The notes below the pieces were generated by a model. It ran no database searches. It was not told the origin of the DNA and worked only from the letters and a program-made list of their open reading frames with translations. Made by a program: the position numbers and the translations under genes. Below, piece by piece: positions 35,503-44,942 of a stretch of DNA of 64,000 nt (its first letter is position 1; every line of letters begins with the position of its first letter). The DNA lies in NCBI GenBank assembly GCA_902786665.1, contig CADADN010000061.1:1-64000 (forward strand), read 5' to 3'. This stretch comes from an uncultured Prevotellaceae bacterium (GTDB lineage Bacteria; Bacteroidota; Bacteroidia; Bacteroidales; Bacteroidaceae).

Positions 35503-35509
35503 AAAGGAG
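35503..35509 (+). promoter_or_regulatory. Shine-Dalgarno site before the Crp-family gene
   Basis: AAAGGAG six bases before the ATG, unusual in a window where most starts lack one. It supports translation from the lepA transcript, whose stop is 49 bp upstream. Confidence 0.6.
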
Positions 35510-35515
35510 AAAACC

Positions 35516-36112
35516 ATGAAAGAATCGTCTTACAGCACCCGTGACATCGCCAGGGAATTGGCACGTAAATACAGTACGATGACACATGATGAGTTGGACA
35601 CACTCGAAAGCATACTCGTGCCGAAGAAATATGCGAAAAACGAACCCATCCTCAAGGAGGGGGAGGTGTGCCGCGACATACTATACATCCACACCGGACT
35701 CATCAGGCAGTTCTACCACAAGAAAGGGAAGATATTGACGGAACACATCGGCGTCGACGGCACCATCGTCATGTGCATCGAGAGCCTCTTCAGGGAGGAA
35801 CCCACCATCCTACAGATGGAGGCCATAGAGCCTTCCGTCTGCTACGCCTTGCCCAAAAAGAAACTGGAAGAGGTGGCCCTCCACAACGTCAACATACAAA
35901 TCCTCTACCGTAAAATACTCGAGGAGTCGCTCATCCTCTCACAAGTGCACGCCGACCTTGTCAGGTTTGAAACGGCGCAAAACCGATACAAGCGCCTGAG
36001 AAAGCTCATGCCGAAAGTGGTGCAAAGGGCTCCCCTGAATTATATTGCCAACTACCTGCAGATGACCCCCGAAACCCTCAGCAGGGTGAGGTCGGCCACG
36101 CTGCTGGAATAA
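35516..36112 (+). CDS. Crp/Fnr-family transcriptional regulator
   Basis: 198 residues. A cyclic-nucleotide-binding-like beta-roll (EPILKEGEVCRDILYIHTGLI, residues about 35-125) is joined by a long helix to a short helix-turn-helix region (PLNYIANYLQMTPETLSRVR). The HTH is compact and C-terminal, as in many Bacteroidetes members whose ligand is unknown. It probably shares the lepA transcript, since only 49 bp separate them and a Shine-Dalgarno precedes it. A strong terminator follows. Confidence 0.85.
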   Translation: MKESSYSTRDIARELARKYSTMTHDELDTLESILVPKKYAKNEPILKEGEVCRDILYIHTGLIRQFYHKKGKILTEHIGVDGTIVMCIESLFREEPTILQMEAIEPSVCYALPKKKLEEVALHNVNIQILYRKILEESLILSQVHADLVRFETAQNRYKRLRKLMPKVVQRAPLNYIANYLQMTPETLSRVRSATLLE

Positions 36113-36128
36113 AAAAGCGAAAAATGAA

Positions 36129-36181
36129 AATAGGATGATGAAAAAGCAGGCCATCCATCAGCCCTTTTTCATCATCCTATT
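36129..36181. terminator. Perfect 18-bp hairpin terminator
   Basis: AATAGGATGATGAAAAAG (36129-36146) pairs exactly with CTTTTTCATCATCCTATT (36164-36181). It stops transcription between the convergent Crp-family and acyl-CoA synthetase genes. Confidence 0.85.
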
Positions 36182-36276
36182 CTCTCCTATTTCCTCCTAT
36201 CCTATCCTCTACTATCCTCTCTTATCCTCTCCCATCCTCTCCTATCCTCTCCTAATCCTCTCCCATCCTCTCCTAG
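36181..36276. repeat. Period-10 'atcctctcct' array
   Basis: About nine units of a decamer (atcctctcct, atcctctccc, atcctctact) in the convergent gap, starting at the right arm of the terminator. Confidence 0.85.
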
Positions 36277-36279
36277 AAG

Positions 36280-37971
36280 CTAGAAGCATTTGCTGAGATA
36301 CAGGAAGCGCTTGATGCTCTTCTTTGGTGTTTTCTCAAACTCCTCCTTGTGGATGCGGATGGAGGATATCTTGCTGTATGCCGGCAGCATGTCGTTCAGC
36401 ACCTTGCGGTTCTGCTCCATGATGTTTTCCAGGTCGTTGACGGTGAAACCGAGTTTCTGGGCCTCGTCGAGGTCGGGATACACCAGTCCCACCAGTTTGT
36501 CGTTCTCCTGGATGACGATGCTCTCGTTGACCATCGCCATGGAGTTGAGTTTGTCCTCTATCTCCTCAGGATAGATGTTTTGTCCGTTGGCGCTGAGGAG
36601 CATGTATTTGCTACGCCCCTTGATGAACACGTTGCCATCCTCGTCCATGACGCCCAGGTCGCCGGTGTGATACCATCCGTCCTTGTCGAGGGTCTGCCGT
36701 GTGGCCTCCTCGTTCTTGTAGTAACCCAGCATCACGTTGAGCCCTCTGACGAGAATCTCGCCGGGGATGACGGCAGGGTTCGGACTGTCGATGCGCAGTT
36801 CGTTGTGCACAGCCACCTTTCCGCAGCTTCCTGGGACGAAGTCCTTGTAGTCGGCATAGCAGATGATGGGTGCGCACTCCGTGGCGCCATATCCCACGGT
36901 GTAGGGGAATTCGATGCGATGAAGGAAAGCCTCCACCTCCTGGTTGAAGGCCGCACCGCCGATGATGACCTCGAAGAAGTTGCCTCCGAAGGACTGCACC
37001 ACCTGCTCGCAAATGGTCTGCCGCACCTTCCTGCTGATGACCGGCATGTTGAGCAAGAGCCGCATGCGGTTGTTTTGTATCTTGGGGAAGACTTTCTTCT
37101 TGATGATTTTCTCTATCACCAATGGCACGGCGATGATGATGGCGGGATGGAGTTCGGCAAACGCCTTGGCGATGATGGCCGGAGACGGCACGCGAGTGAG
37201 GTAATAGACATGGCAGCCTTTGAGAAACTCATAGATGAACTCGAAAGCCATGCCGTACATGTGCGCCATCGGGAGGATGCTGAGCACGTTGTCACCCGCC
37301 TTCACCTTGTCGCCCATGGCGTGGCAAGCGAAGTCGAAGTTGCTCCACATCGCGCGGTAGGGAATCATCACGCCTTTGGAGAACCCCGTCGTGCCGCTCG
37401 TGTAGTTGATCAGTGCCATTTCCTCCGGGCTCTCCTCCTTGTAATAGTCCACATGCTCCGACCTGAAATACTTGGGGAATTTCTTGCCGAACATCTCGTT
37501 GAGGTGCTCCCGGGCGAAGGTGAGCCTGTCGGAGCGCGAGAAGAGGAGCGAATAGTCGGGGATGTAGATGATGCCCTCTATCCCCGGCATCTTGGTGGGG
37601 TCCACCTGTGTGGACACCACATCGCCGGCGAAGAGGAGTTTCGCCTCGCTGTGGTTGACGATGTTGTGTATCTGGTCGGCGGTGAATTCGTGAAGGATGG
37701 GCACTGCCACCGCCCCGTAGGTAAGGGTGGCGAGGAATGCCGAGGCCCATCCGGCGCTGTTGCGGCCGCAGAGGGCTATCTTGTCGCCTTTTTTCACACC
37801 ACTGCTCTCAAACATGATATGCAGCTTCTCTATCTTCCGGGCCACGTCGTGATATTGCAGGGTGACGCCTTTATAGTCGGTGAGGGCATCCTTGTTCCAA
37901 TTGTCCTTGATGCTCTTCTCGATGAGAGTGTTGAATTTCGGTATTGACTCCATAACGTGTCGTGTTTTCAT
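36280..37971 (-). CDS. Long-chain acyl-CoA synthetase (AMP-binding enzyme), second of a pair
   Basis: 563 residues of the ANL adenylation family. Motifs: YTSGTTGFSKGVMIPY (P-loop), YGATECAP, YHTGDLGVMDEDGN and the C-terminal hinge GRSKYMLLSANGQNIYPEE. It should activate fatty acids with ATP and CoA. It begins with an ATGA overlap on the stop of the upstream paralogue (37968-39635), which makes the start at 37971 likely although a second Met lies six codons on. The pair is about 60 per cent alike by eye, so they arose by tandem duplication. Confidence 0.93.
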   Translation of the reverse strand: MKTRHVMESIPKFNTLIEKSIKDNWNKDALTDYKGVTLQYHDVARKIEKLHIMFESSGVKKGDKIALCGRNSAGWASAFLATLTYGAVAVPILHEFTADQIHNIVNHSEAKLLFAGDVVSTQVDPTKMPGIEGIIYIPDYSLLFSRSDRLTFAREHLNEMFGKKFPKYFRSEHVDYYKEESPEEMALINYTSGTTGFSKGVMIPYRAMWSNFDFACHAMGDKVKAGDNVLSILPMAHMYGMAFEFIYEFLKGCHVYYLTRVPSPAIIAKAFAELHPAIIIAVPLVIEKIIKKKVFPKIQNNRMRLLLNMPVISRKVRQTICEQVVQSFGGNFFEVIIGGAAFNQEVEAFLHRIEFPYTVGYGATECAPIICYADYKDFVPGSCGKVAVHNELRIDSPNPAVIPGEILVRGLNVMLGYYKNEEATRQTLDKDGWYHTGDLGVMDEDGNVFIKGRSKYMLLSANGQNIYPEEIEDKLNSMAMVNESIVIQENDKLVGLVYPDLDEAQKLGFTVNDLENIMEQNRKVLNDMLPAYSKISSIRIHKEEFEKTPKKSIKRFLYLSKCF

Positions 37972-39635
37972 ACGTTTTGGTAAAGGTATCTCTTGATGCT
38001 TTTCTTAGGTGTCTTGGCAAACTCCTCCTTATGGATGGTGAAGTAGGCTATCTTGCTGTATGCGGGGAGGCTGGCGTTGAGCTCCTGGCGGTTCTGCTCC
38101 ATGATGTTCTCGAGGTCCTCCTCGGAGAAGCCCATGTTGCGTGCCTCGTCGTAGTCGGGATGAACAAGGGCGACAAACTTCTCACCCTCTTGGATGATGA
38201 TGCTCTCGCTCACCATCGCCATGGAGTTGAGCTTGTCCTCTATCTCCTCGGGATAGACGTTCTGCCCGTTGGCAGACAGCAGCATGTTCTTCTTCCTGCC
38301 ACGGATGAAGATGTTGCCCTCGGCGTCCATGGTAGCCAGGTCGCCAGTGTGGTACCATCCCTCGCTGTCGATGACTTCCCGCGTGGCCTCCTCGTTGTTG
38401 TAGTATCCTAACATCACGTTCTGCCCGCGGGTGATGATTTCGCCCTCCACATCGCGTGGGTTGCGGCTGAGGATGCGCACCTCCATGCCTTTCACGGCAC
38501 GGCCGCAACTGCCCATGACATGGGTGTGCCAGTCGGCATAGGCGATGAGCGGGGCGCACTCCGTCGTGCCATAGCCGACGGTGTAGGGGAACTCGATGCT
38601 CTTGAGGAAGTGCTCCACCTCCTGGTTGATGGCCGCTCCGCCGATGATCACCTCGTAGGCCTTGCCGCCAAATGCCTCATAAACCTGTTCGCAGATTTTC
38701 TGCTTCACCTTCTTGCTGATGACCGGCATGTTGAGCAACAGGCGCACCAGGTTGTTCTGAATCTTGGGGAACACCTTCTTGCGGATGATTTTCTCTATGA
38801 TGAGCGGCACTGCGACAACCAGCTCCGGCTTGATGTCGGAGAAGGCTTGCGCGATGATGGCCGGGGAAGGAAGTCGGGTGAGGAAGAAGATGTGTATGCC
38901 ATAGCTGAAGGGGTAGAGGAACTCCACCGCCATGCCATACATGTGGGCCATGGGGAGGATGCAGAGCATGTTGCCATGGGGCTTCATATACGGCCTTGCG
39001 AGGTACTCGTAGATGAAGTCGATGTTGCCCATGATGGCCCTGTAGGGCAGCATGACACCCTTGGAAAAGCCGGTGGTGCCGCTGGTGTAGTTGATGAGCG
39101 CGAGTTCCTCGGGTTGGTCCTCGTGATATACCACATGCTCCTTCCTGAACGCCTTGGGATATTTCTTCCCGAAAAGTTCGTTGAGATGCTCGCGGCTGTA
39201 GTTCAGTTCCTCGCTCCTGGAGTGGAAGATGGAGAAGTCGGGCAGGTAGATGATGCCTTCCAGGTTGGGCATCTCGTCGGGTTGGATGGTGCGTGCCACC
39301 ACGTCGCCGACAAAAAGGAGGCGCGAGCCACTGTGGTTGACAATGTTGTGCACCTGCTCGGCATTGAACTCGTGGAGGATGGGCACGGCCACCGCTCCAT
39401 AGGCGAGCGTGGCGAGATAGGCCACGCCCCAATGGGCACTGTTGCGGCCGCAGAGAGCCACCTTGTCACCTTTGCGGATACCCATCCGCTCGAAGAAAAT
39501 ATGTATTTTTGCTATCTTGCGGGCGACATCCTTGTATTGGAGTGTCACTCCCTTGTAGTCGGTCAATGCGTCATAGTCCCAATTGGAAATGATGCTTTGG
39601 GCGATGAGATGATTGAAGCTGTTCGTCAATTCCAT
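37968..39635 (-). CDS. Long-chain acyl-CoA synthetase (AMP-binding enzyme), first of a pair
   Basis: 555 residues, closely related to the next gene. Motifs: NYTSGTTGFSKGVMLPY, YGTTECAPLIAY, YHTGDLATMDAEG and GRKKNMLLSANGQNVYPEE. It opens with MELTNSFNHLIAQSI. The in-frame ATG at 39683 lies upstream of the promoter (39659-39689 region), so the start at 39635 is chosen. Both genes are transcribed from that promoter. They may have different chain-length preference or form a complex, but the sequence does not show which. Confidence 0.93.
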   Translation of the reverse strand: MELTNSFNHLIAQSIISNWDYDALTDYKGVTLQYKDVARKIAKIHIFFERMGIRKGDKVALCGRNSAHWGVAYLATLAYGAVAVPILHEFNAEQVHNIVNHSGSRLLFVGDVVARTIQPDEMPNLEGIIYLPDFSIFHSRSEELNYSREHLNELFGKKYPKAFRKEHVVYHEDQPEELALINYTSGTTGFSKGVMLPYRAIMGNIDFIYEYLARPYMKPHGNMLCILPMAHMYGMAVEFLYPFSYGIHIFFLTRLPSPAIIAQAFSDIKPELVVAVPLIIEKIIRKKVFPKIQNNLVRLLLNMPVISKKVKQKICEQVYEAFGGKAYEVIIGGAAINQEVEHFLKSIEFPYTVGYGTTECAPLIAYADWHTHVMGSCGRAVKGMEVRILSRNPRDVEGEIITRGQNVMLGYYNNEEATREVIDSEGWYHTGDLATMDAEGNIFIRGRKKNMLLSANGQNVYPEEIEDKLNSMAMVSESIIIQEGEKFVALVHPDYDEARNMGFSEEDLENIMEQNRQELNASLPAYSKIAYFTIHKEEFAKTPKKSIKRYLYQNV

Positions 39636-39658
39636 TGCACATTTTTTCAAATATTGTG

Positions 39659-39689
39659 CAAAGATAACACCTATTTTGCACATTTCAAA
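39659..39689 (-). promoter_or_regulatory. Promoter for the acyl-CoA synthetase pair
   Basis: Minus strand TTTG (39686-39689), 19-bp spacer, TATCTTTG (39659-39666), about 24 bp before the ATG. Confidence 0.7.
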
Positions 39690-39811
39690 AAAAAATGTGC
39701 AATTTTTATCTTTTACGTTCTTTTAAACATGAATAAGAGAAAAAAAAGGTGTTTTGGGACAATTTAAACGCACGCCTACTTCACTTTCACCACACTTTCT
39801 GCATAATAACG

Positions 39812-39882
39812 GCGGAATCGGGGTAGTCGGAGGAATCGGAATAATCGGAGGAATCGGAGGAATCGGAGGAATCAGAAATGCT
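39812..39882. repeat. Period-9 'aatcggagg' array
   Basis: Six to seven copies of aatcggagg with 9-bp spacing, immediately downstream of the glycosyl-1-phosphate transferase gene on the minus strand. A similar word builds the array at 54181. Confidence 0.85.
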
Positions 39883-39913
39883 CTGATTCGGGAAGGGAAC
39901 TCTGAGATGTGAT

Positions 39914-41023
39914 TTATACAAAAGTCTTCTCCCCATGTCTTATGATGGCCCTGTCGACCATATAATTCATGATGAAGAACAGCACGATGTCGATCACCAG
40001 GACATAGGTGAAGTTGATCTTGATGAAAAAGACCATGGCGAAGTTGACGGCGGCAAAGGCGAGGGCTATCACGAGGATTGCGGCAAGCGCCTTGTGCTGT
40101 GACAACCCGGCACGCATCAGTTTGTGGTGGATATGGTTTTTGTCGGCATCGAAGAGTGGGCGGCGTTTCCGCAGTCGCATGATCACTACACGCACCACGT
40201 CGAACATCGGGACGATGAGCATCGTGATGGAGAGTATCAACCCATCCTTGTGATAGGTCATCACGTTGGGGTTGTGCATGGCGAACTTCACGAAAAGGAA
40301 GCCGAGGATGAAGCCCAAAGTGAGACTTCCGGAGTCGCCCATGAAAATCTTTCGGTTCTTCTTCGGGTCACCCAATATATTAAAATAAAGGTATGGCACC
40401 AGCACTCCCATCAGTCCGGCGATGAGCACGCAATAGGTCACTAGTCCCTCACGGAGAAAACAGGCAAGGAAACCGGCGAGAGCCATGAGGGCCAGGCCGC
40501 CGGCAAGACCATCGATGCCGTCGATGAGGTTGATGGCATTGTCGATGAACACGATGATGAATATGGTGAGGGGGGCGCCAAACCAGAACGGAATCTCGTG
40601 GTAGCCCAGGAAACCATACAGGTTGTTGATATAAAGACCGGAGAGGGGCATCAGCGTCGCGGCGGCGATTTGCACGGCAAACTTCGTGCGTGCGCCAAGG
40701 CCGATGAGGTCGTCAATGGTGCCCACGACATACACGAGCATCAGACTCACAAAGAAGGAACATGTCCAAAGGCTGATGGTGATGGGTTCCTCGCCTGTCA
40801 CCTGGTCGAGCACAACCAAGGCGAGGAAGAAGGCCAACAGCATGCTGGGCATGAAACTGATGCCGCCAAGGCGAGGAATGGGGTTCTTGTGCACCTTGCG
40901 TTCATTGGGGATGTCATACAGTTTCTTGCGTATGCAGAAATTCACTATCTGCGGGATCATGACAAACCCGAAGAGAGCACTGCACACGAATGCCACAAAA
41001 GAAATGAGTATATAATGAGTCAT
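39914..41023 (-). CDS. Undecaprenyl-phosphate sugar-1-phosphate transferase (MraY/WecA/TagO family)
   Basis: 369 residues (371 from the alternative ATG at 41029), about eleven membrane helices. Diagnostic motifs are RKVHKNPIPRLGGISF at the N-terminus, DNAINLIDGIDGLAGG, FMGDSGSLTLGF and the cytoplasmic DVVRVVIMRLRKRRPLFDADKNH with the late HIHH. This matches the WecA/TagO type rather than MraY, so it probably starts assembly of a lipid-linked O-antigen, capsule or exopolysaccharide chain by adding GlcNAc-1-P or a related sugar. No other polysaccharide genes are adjacent, and no clear promoter was found upstream. Confidence 0.92.
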   Translation of the reverse strand: MTHYILISFVAFVCSALFGFVMIPQIVNFCIRKKLYDIPNERKVHKNPIPRLGGISFMPSMLLAFFLALVVLDQVTGEEPITISLWTCSFFVSLMLVYVVGTIDDLIGLGARTKFAVQIAAATLMPLSGLYINNLYGFLGYHEIPFWFGAPLTIFIIVFIDNAINLIDGIDGLAGGLALMALAGFLACFLREGLVTYCVLIAGLMGVLVPYLYFNILGDPKKNRKIFMGDSGSLTLGFILGFLFVKFAMHNPNVMTYHKDGLILSITMLIVPMFDVVRVVIMRLRKRRPLFDADKNHIHHKLMRAGLSQHKALAAILVIALAFAAVNFAMVFFIKINFTYVLVIDIVLFFIMNYMVDRAIIRHGEKTFV

Positions 41024-41180
41024 CCGCAATCAACTATTTCCATATATTATAACTCATTTCCATGCGGAATATTGTTTCAAGAACACTGAAAAATGACCAC
41101 AAAGGGCATATGAACTTAAATTATCGGGGACTTCATTTAGAGATTCACCACATTCGGTGATTCATTATTCTCCTCCTTTA

Positions 41181-41212
41181 TTTGCACATATGAAAAAAAA
41201 ACCGTATTTTTG
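41181..41212 (+). promoter_or_regulatory. Promoter for the TPR-retropepsin gene
   Basis: TTTG (41181-41184), 20-bp spacer, TATTTTTG (41205-41212), implying a leader of about 105 nt; the rest of the gap shows no gene. Confidence 0.65.
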
Positions 41213-41325
41213 CCATCTTGAAAGAGGGGAAGGAAAATTCAGGAAAAGAATGATTTTTCCCATCTTAGGTGATAGATAATGCGTCCTTGACCCATCATTA
41301 AAGTAAACTTTAAAAAATTACAATC

Positions 41326-43395
41326 ATGATAAAGCAATTGATTTTGTGGATGGCCCTTCTCACCATCTCCACCGGCGTCTACGCACAAGAGAGCAAAGAA
41401 AGCGAGGTGCCAAAGAAATTCAACACCTACAACTATCGTCGTGCCATGGAATGCTTGGATGAGTCTGAATACGACAAGGCCAAGGAATTCCTTGAAACGG
41501 AAGTGAAAGAAAACCCCAAGAATGGATATGCATTCAACATACTTTCGTTGCTCAATTTCATTAATGAGGAGAATGACGAGGCTCTTGAAGCAATCAACAA
41601 AGCCATCACACTCATTCCGAAAAAGGACGCGGAGAAGTTGGCTGAGTGTTACGACATCAGGGCACATATCTATTTGCAAATGGAGGACAGCCTGAAAGCC
41701 CTCGACGACCTGGCCTTTGCCTTCAAACTCAACCCCAAAGATACGGAATTTATACAAAACCGTGCCCAAATCTATTATGAAATGGAGCAATACGACCTTT
41801 CCGATGCCGAATACCAGAAGTGCATCGACTTGGATCCCAAAGACGTGATGGGCTACATGGGCATCGGACGCAACGCCAATGCGCAAGAGCGGTGGGAGGA
41901 TGCAATCAAGATGTTTGACAAAGTGGAGAAAATCGCTGACGAAGACTACAACAAGCATTTTGACTTCCGGGCCGACAGCTACATGGGACTGAAGAAATGG
42001 GACAAAGCGGCAGAAGACCTCATCACATTCGTAGAAAAAGATGAAGAATACTCAGCCGTCTTATACGCCATCGAAGACCACCAGGAAATGATTCCCGTCT
42101 TGAAGACCAAGCTCAAACTGAAAACCATGCAAAACCCCACAAATCCTTACTGGCCTTACTTCCTAGCCAAGGTGGAGCAGAAAACGGGTGACTACAAGGC
42201 TGCCATCGAACATTACTACAAGTCTGACGAAATAGACGAGACAAACGGGTCGATAGGCAATATCATCGACTGCTGCGAAGAGATGGGCGACTACCAGCGC
42301 GCGCTGGACATCATCAACAAAACCCTCGAAGAGGACTCCACCCTCACCGACCTCATCGACACCAAAATCAACGTGCTCGAGAACCTGGGCAGATACGACG
42401 AAGCAGTGGAACTTGCTGAAACCCTCTTCGAAGAGGGCGACGGAGACTCTTACAACTTCGCCAACTTCATCACCCGCGGCTACGCATACTACAAGGCAGG
42501 AAACCTGAAAGGCGCACTCGACGACTTCATCCTGGCCATAGCCGACTACGACAAATATTCATCTGCATATTTCTACAAGGCTCGCATCTATGAGCGACTC
42601 GGCGACGAGGCCATGGCCAAGATGGACTATGCCAAAGTGGTGGAACTGGAAGAGGAAAGCGAATCATACAGATGCATTCCCTATGCATATCTCTCATTGG
42701 GTGAGAAGGAAAAAGCCGTGGAATACATGGAGAAAAGACTGGAAGAGGAAGAAGACAAAGGCAATCTCTATGATGCTGCCTGCCTCTACTCACTCATGGG
42801 TGAGAAGGAGAAGGCCCTCGACTACCTCGAGAAAAGTTTCCAGAAAGGATGGAGGTCGTTCATACACATGGATAACGACAGCGACCTCGACAACATCCGC
42901 GACACCCAGCGATACAAGGATCTCGTGGCAAAATACAAGGCCATGCTCGAAAAGGAACTCTCTGAGAACAATGTCGTTGGCAAGCCCGCCAACACCGGGA
43001 CAGGCCAGGTGTCCGAGGTGCCCTTCACCAAGGAAGGTGGTGTGTGCAAAGTGAAATGCGACATCAACGGCCTGCCACTCCACTTCGTCTTCGACACCGG
43101 CGCCGCCGACGTCTCCATATCACAAGTGGAAGCCACCTTCATGCTCAAGAACGGATACCTCTCAAGCAACGACGTCGTGGGAAAACAACGATACATCGAC
43201 GCTAACGGCGACGTCACAGAGGGCACCGTCATCAACATCAAAAAGGTGAATTTCGGGGGCATGCACCTCTCCAACGTCAAAGCCTCGGTGGTGCGCAACC
43301 AAAAGGCTCCTCTTCTGCTGGGGCAGAGCGTGCTGAGCAAACTCGGAAAAATAGAAATCGACAACACCAAGAAGGTGCTCAGAATCACTCACTGA
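41326..43395 (+). CDS. Exported TPR protein with C-terminal retropepsin-like aspartic protease domain
   Basis: 689 residues. Signal peptide MIKQLILWMALLTISTGVYA (cut before QESK), then about twelve tetratricopeptide repeats over residues 35-550 (for example AQIYYEMEQYDLSDAEYQKC). The last 115 residues, from about 575, form a single-lobe aspartic protease domain with the catalytic motif FDTGAADVSIS (Asp590) and the C-terminal LLLGQSVLSKLGKIEI. Such single-lobe domains work as dimers. The TPR part may recruit the substrate or pair two chains in the periplasm. The fusion is unusual and its target is unknown. Confidence 0.88.
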   Translation: MIKQLILWMALLTISTGVYAQESKESEVPKKFNTYNYRRAMECLDESEYDKAKEFLETEVKENPKNGYAFNILSLLNFINEENDEALEAINKAITLIPKKDAEKLAECYDIRAHIYLQMEDSLKALDDLAFAFKLNPKDTEFIQNRAQIYYEMEQYDLSDAEYQKCIDLDPKDVMGYMGIGRNANAQERWEDAIKMFDKVEKIADEDYNKHFDFRADSYMGLKKWDKAAEDLITFVEKDEEYSAVLYAIEDHQEMIPVLKTKLKLKTMQNPTNPYWPYFLAKVEQKTGDYKAAIEHYYKSDEIDETNGSIGNIIDCCEEMGDYQRALDIINKTLEEDSTLTDLIDTKINVLENLGRYDEAVELAETLFEEGDGDSYNFANFITRGYAYYKAGNLKGALDDFILAIADYDKYSSAYFYKARIYERLGDEAMAKMDYAKVVELEEESESYRCIPYAYLSLGEKEKAVEYMEKRLEEEEDKGNLYDAACLYSLMGEKEKALDYLEKSFQKGWRSFIHMDNDSDLDNIRDTQRYKDLVAKYKAMLEKELSENNVVGKPANTGTGQVSEVPFTKEGGVCKVKCDINGLPLHFVFDTGAADVSISQVEATFMLKNGYLSSNDVVGKQRYIDANGDVTEGTVINIKKVNFGGMHLSNVKASVVRNQKAPLLLGQSVLSKLGKIEIDNTKKVLRITH

Positions 43396-43403
43396 GCACC
43401 CTC

Positions 43404-43470
43404 GCACTCCCCTATTACCTCCTATTATCTCCTATTACCTCCTATTACCTCCTATAATCTCCTATAAAAA
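43404..43470. repeat. Period-10 'cctattacct' array
   Basis: Six copies of cctattacct or a close variant, strictly every 10 bp, between the TPR-retropepsin stop and the MerR gene. Confidence 0.9.
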
Positions 43471-43481
43471 ATCACACCAAG

Positions 43482-43808
43482 ATGAAGAAAGTCTATTACA
43501 CCATCAAGGAGGTGGCGGAGATGTTCTCCGTCAAAGAGAGCCTCCTGAGATTCTGGGAGTCGGAGTTCCCACAACTCAAGCCACAGACGGTGGGCAACAA
43601 GGTGAGACAGTACACGCAAAAGGACATCGACATGGTGGGTGTCATCTACAACCTTGTCAAGGTGAGGGGATTCAAAATCGCCGCCGCACGAAAGATGCTC
43701 AACGAGAACAGGACGGGTGCGGAGCAGTCGGAAAAGATTCTCAACACGCTCATCAGCGTCAGAGAAGAACTCACACTGCTGAAGAACCAACTCGACAGAT
43801 TGTCATAA
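43482..43808 (+). CDS. MerR-family transcriptional regulator
   Basis: 108 residues. The N-terminal winged helix is typical (YYTIKEVAEMFSVKESLLRFW, then a VGNKVRQYTQKDIDMV wing region) and is followed by a dimerisation helix. There is no C-terminal metal- or drug-binding domain, so it is one of the short MerR proteins common in Bacteroidetes whose signal is unknown. It lies 54 bp upstream of a WYL-domain regulator on the same strand and is probably co-transcribed. Confidence 0.88.
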   Translation: MKKVYYTIKEVAEMFSVKESLLRFWESEFPQLKPQTVGNKVRQYTQKDIDMVGVIYNLVKVRGFKIAAARKMLNENRTGAEQSEKILNTLISVREELTLLKNQLDRLS

Positions 43809-43862
43809 ACACACCTGACAGCAACCATAGTCTACCAACATCCAAAGTCCAACATCGACACC

Positions 43863-44909
43863 ATGCCCATCAACAGGAACACCTTATTAAGATATAAGAC
43901 CATCGACAGGATGCTCAGAAACGGTCGCAGGGCAACGCTTCAAGAACTCATCGACGCGTGCAACGACGCGCTCTATGAGCACAACGGCTATGGAGAAGTG
44001 AGCAGGAGAACCGTTCAGCACGACATCGAGGAGATGCGTTACTCACGCGAACTGGGCTACTACGCTCCCATCAAGGTGGTGGACAGGAAATACTACAAAT
44101 ACGAAGACTACGACTACAGCATCACCGACGTGCCGCTCTCCGAAACCGACATGCGGCAACTCACCGAGGCGGTGGAACTGCTCAAGCAAATGAGTTCATT
44201 CAAAGGCTTCAGCGACGTGGAGGACGTGGTGAACCGGCTGGAGGACCATGTGGCGTCGATGCGCTACAAGGTGGAGCCGGTCATTTTGCTGGAAAGCAAC
44301 GACCGCCTGAGAGGACTGGAACATATCACTCCGTTGCACGACGCCATCCTGGAACAGACACCTGTCACCATCGTTTACAAGTCTTTCCAATGGAATGAGT
44401 CGCAGCAATTCCTCTTCTCACCATATATCCTGAAGGAATTCCGTAACAGATGGTTCGTCTTCGGCAGAAGGCATGACGCACCGGAAGGCTTGTTGCTGAA
44501 TCTGGCTCTCGACAGGATAGAGGACATCTCCGATGCTCCCAAAAGGGCAAAATACATCAAAATCAAGTCTTTTCACCCACAGCAATACTTCAAGGACATC
44601 ATCGGGGTGTCACGATTCCCCGACGACAAGGTGGTGCACATCGTCTTCCGCGTGGCTGCCAAAGAGGTGCCTTACGTCATCACCAAGCCACTCCATCAAA
44701 GCCAGAAAGAGATTGAAAGGATGGAGGATGGCAGCACACTGTTCAGCATCGACGTCATCCCGAACTACGAGTTGGAGCGCGACATCCTCGGATACGGGGA
44801 GGGCATCACCATCATTGAACCAGAAGAACTGGCATGCAAAATCCATGAAAGGCTAAAAAGCGCCTTCGAAAACTACGAAAGCGCAAAACCACAAGACAAC
44901 ACACTCTAA
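43863..44909 (+). CDS. HTH and WYL-domain transcriptional regulator
   Basis: 348 residues. An N-terminal DeoR-like helix-turn-helix (TLQELIDACNDAL, VSRRTVQHDIEEMR) is followed by a WYL domain (about 150-250, with TPVTIVYKSFQ and FSPYILKEFRNRWFVFGRR) and the WYL C-terminal extension. WYL domains sense nucleic acids or nucleotides, and such regulators often control DNA repair or phage-defence genes. No defence locus is adjacent here. A terminator follows. Confidence 0.88.
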   Translation: MPINRNTLLRYKTIDRMLRNGRRATLQELIDACNDALYEHNGYGEVSRRTVQHDIEEMRYSRELGYYAPIKVVDRKYYKYEDYDYSITDVPLSETDMRQLTEAVELLKQMSSFKGFSDVEDVVNRLEDHVASMRYKVEPVILLESNDRLRGLEHITPLHDAILEQTPVTIVYKSFQWNESQQFLFSPYILKEFRNRWFVFGRRHDAPEGLLLNLALDRIEDISDAPKRAKYIKIKSFHPQQYFKDIIGVSRFPDDKVVHIVFRVAAKEVPYVITKPLHQSQKEIERMEDGSTLFSIDVIPNYELERDILGYGEGITIIEPEELACKIHERLKSAFENYESAKPQDNTL

Positions 44910-44910
44910 A

Positions 44911-44940
44911 GCCCCTATTCAAAGGGGCACAGCTTTTTTC
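44911..44940 (+). terminator. Terminator after the WYL gene
   Basis: GCCCC (44911-44915) pairs with GGGGC (44924-44928), followed by acagcttttttc. Confidence 0.7.
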
Positions 44941-44942
44941 TT

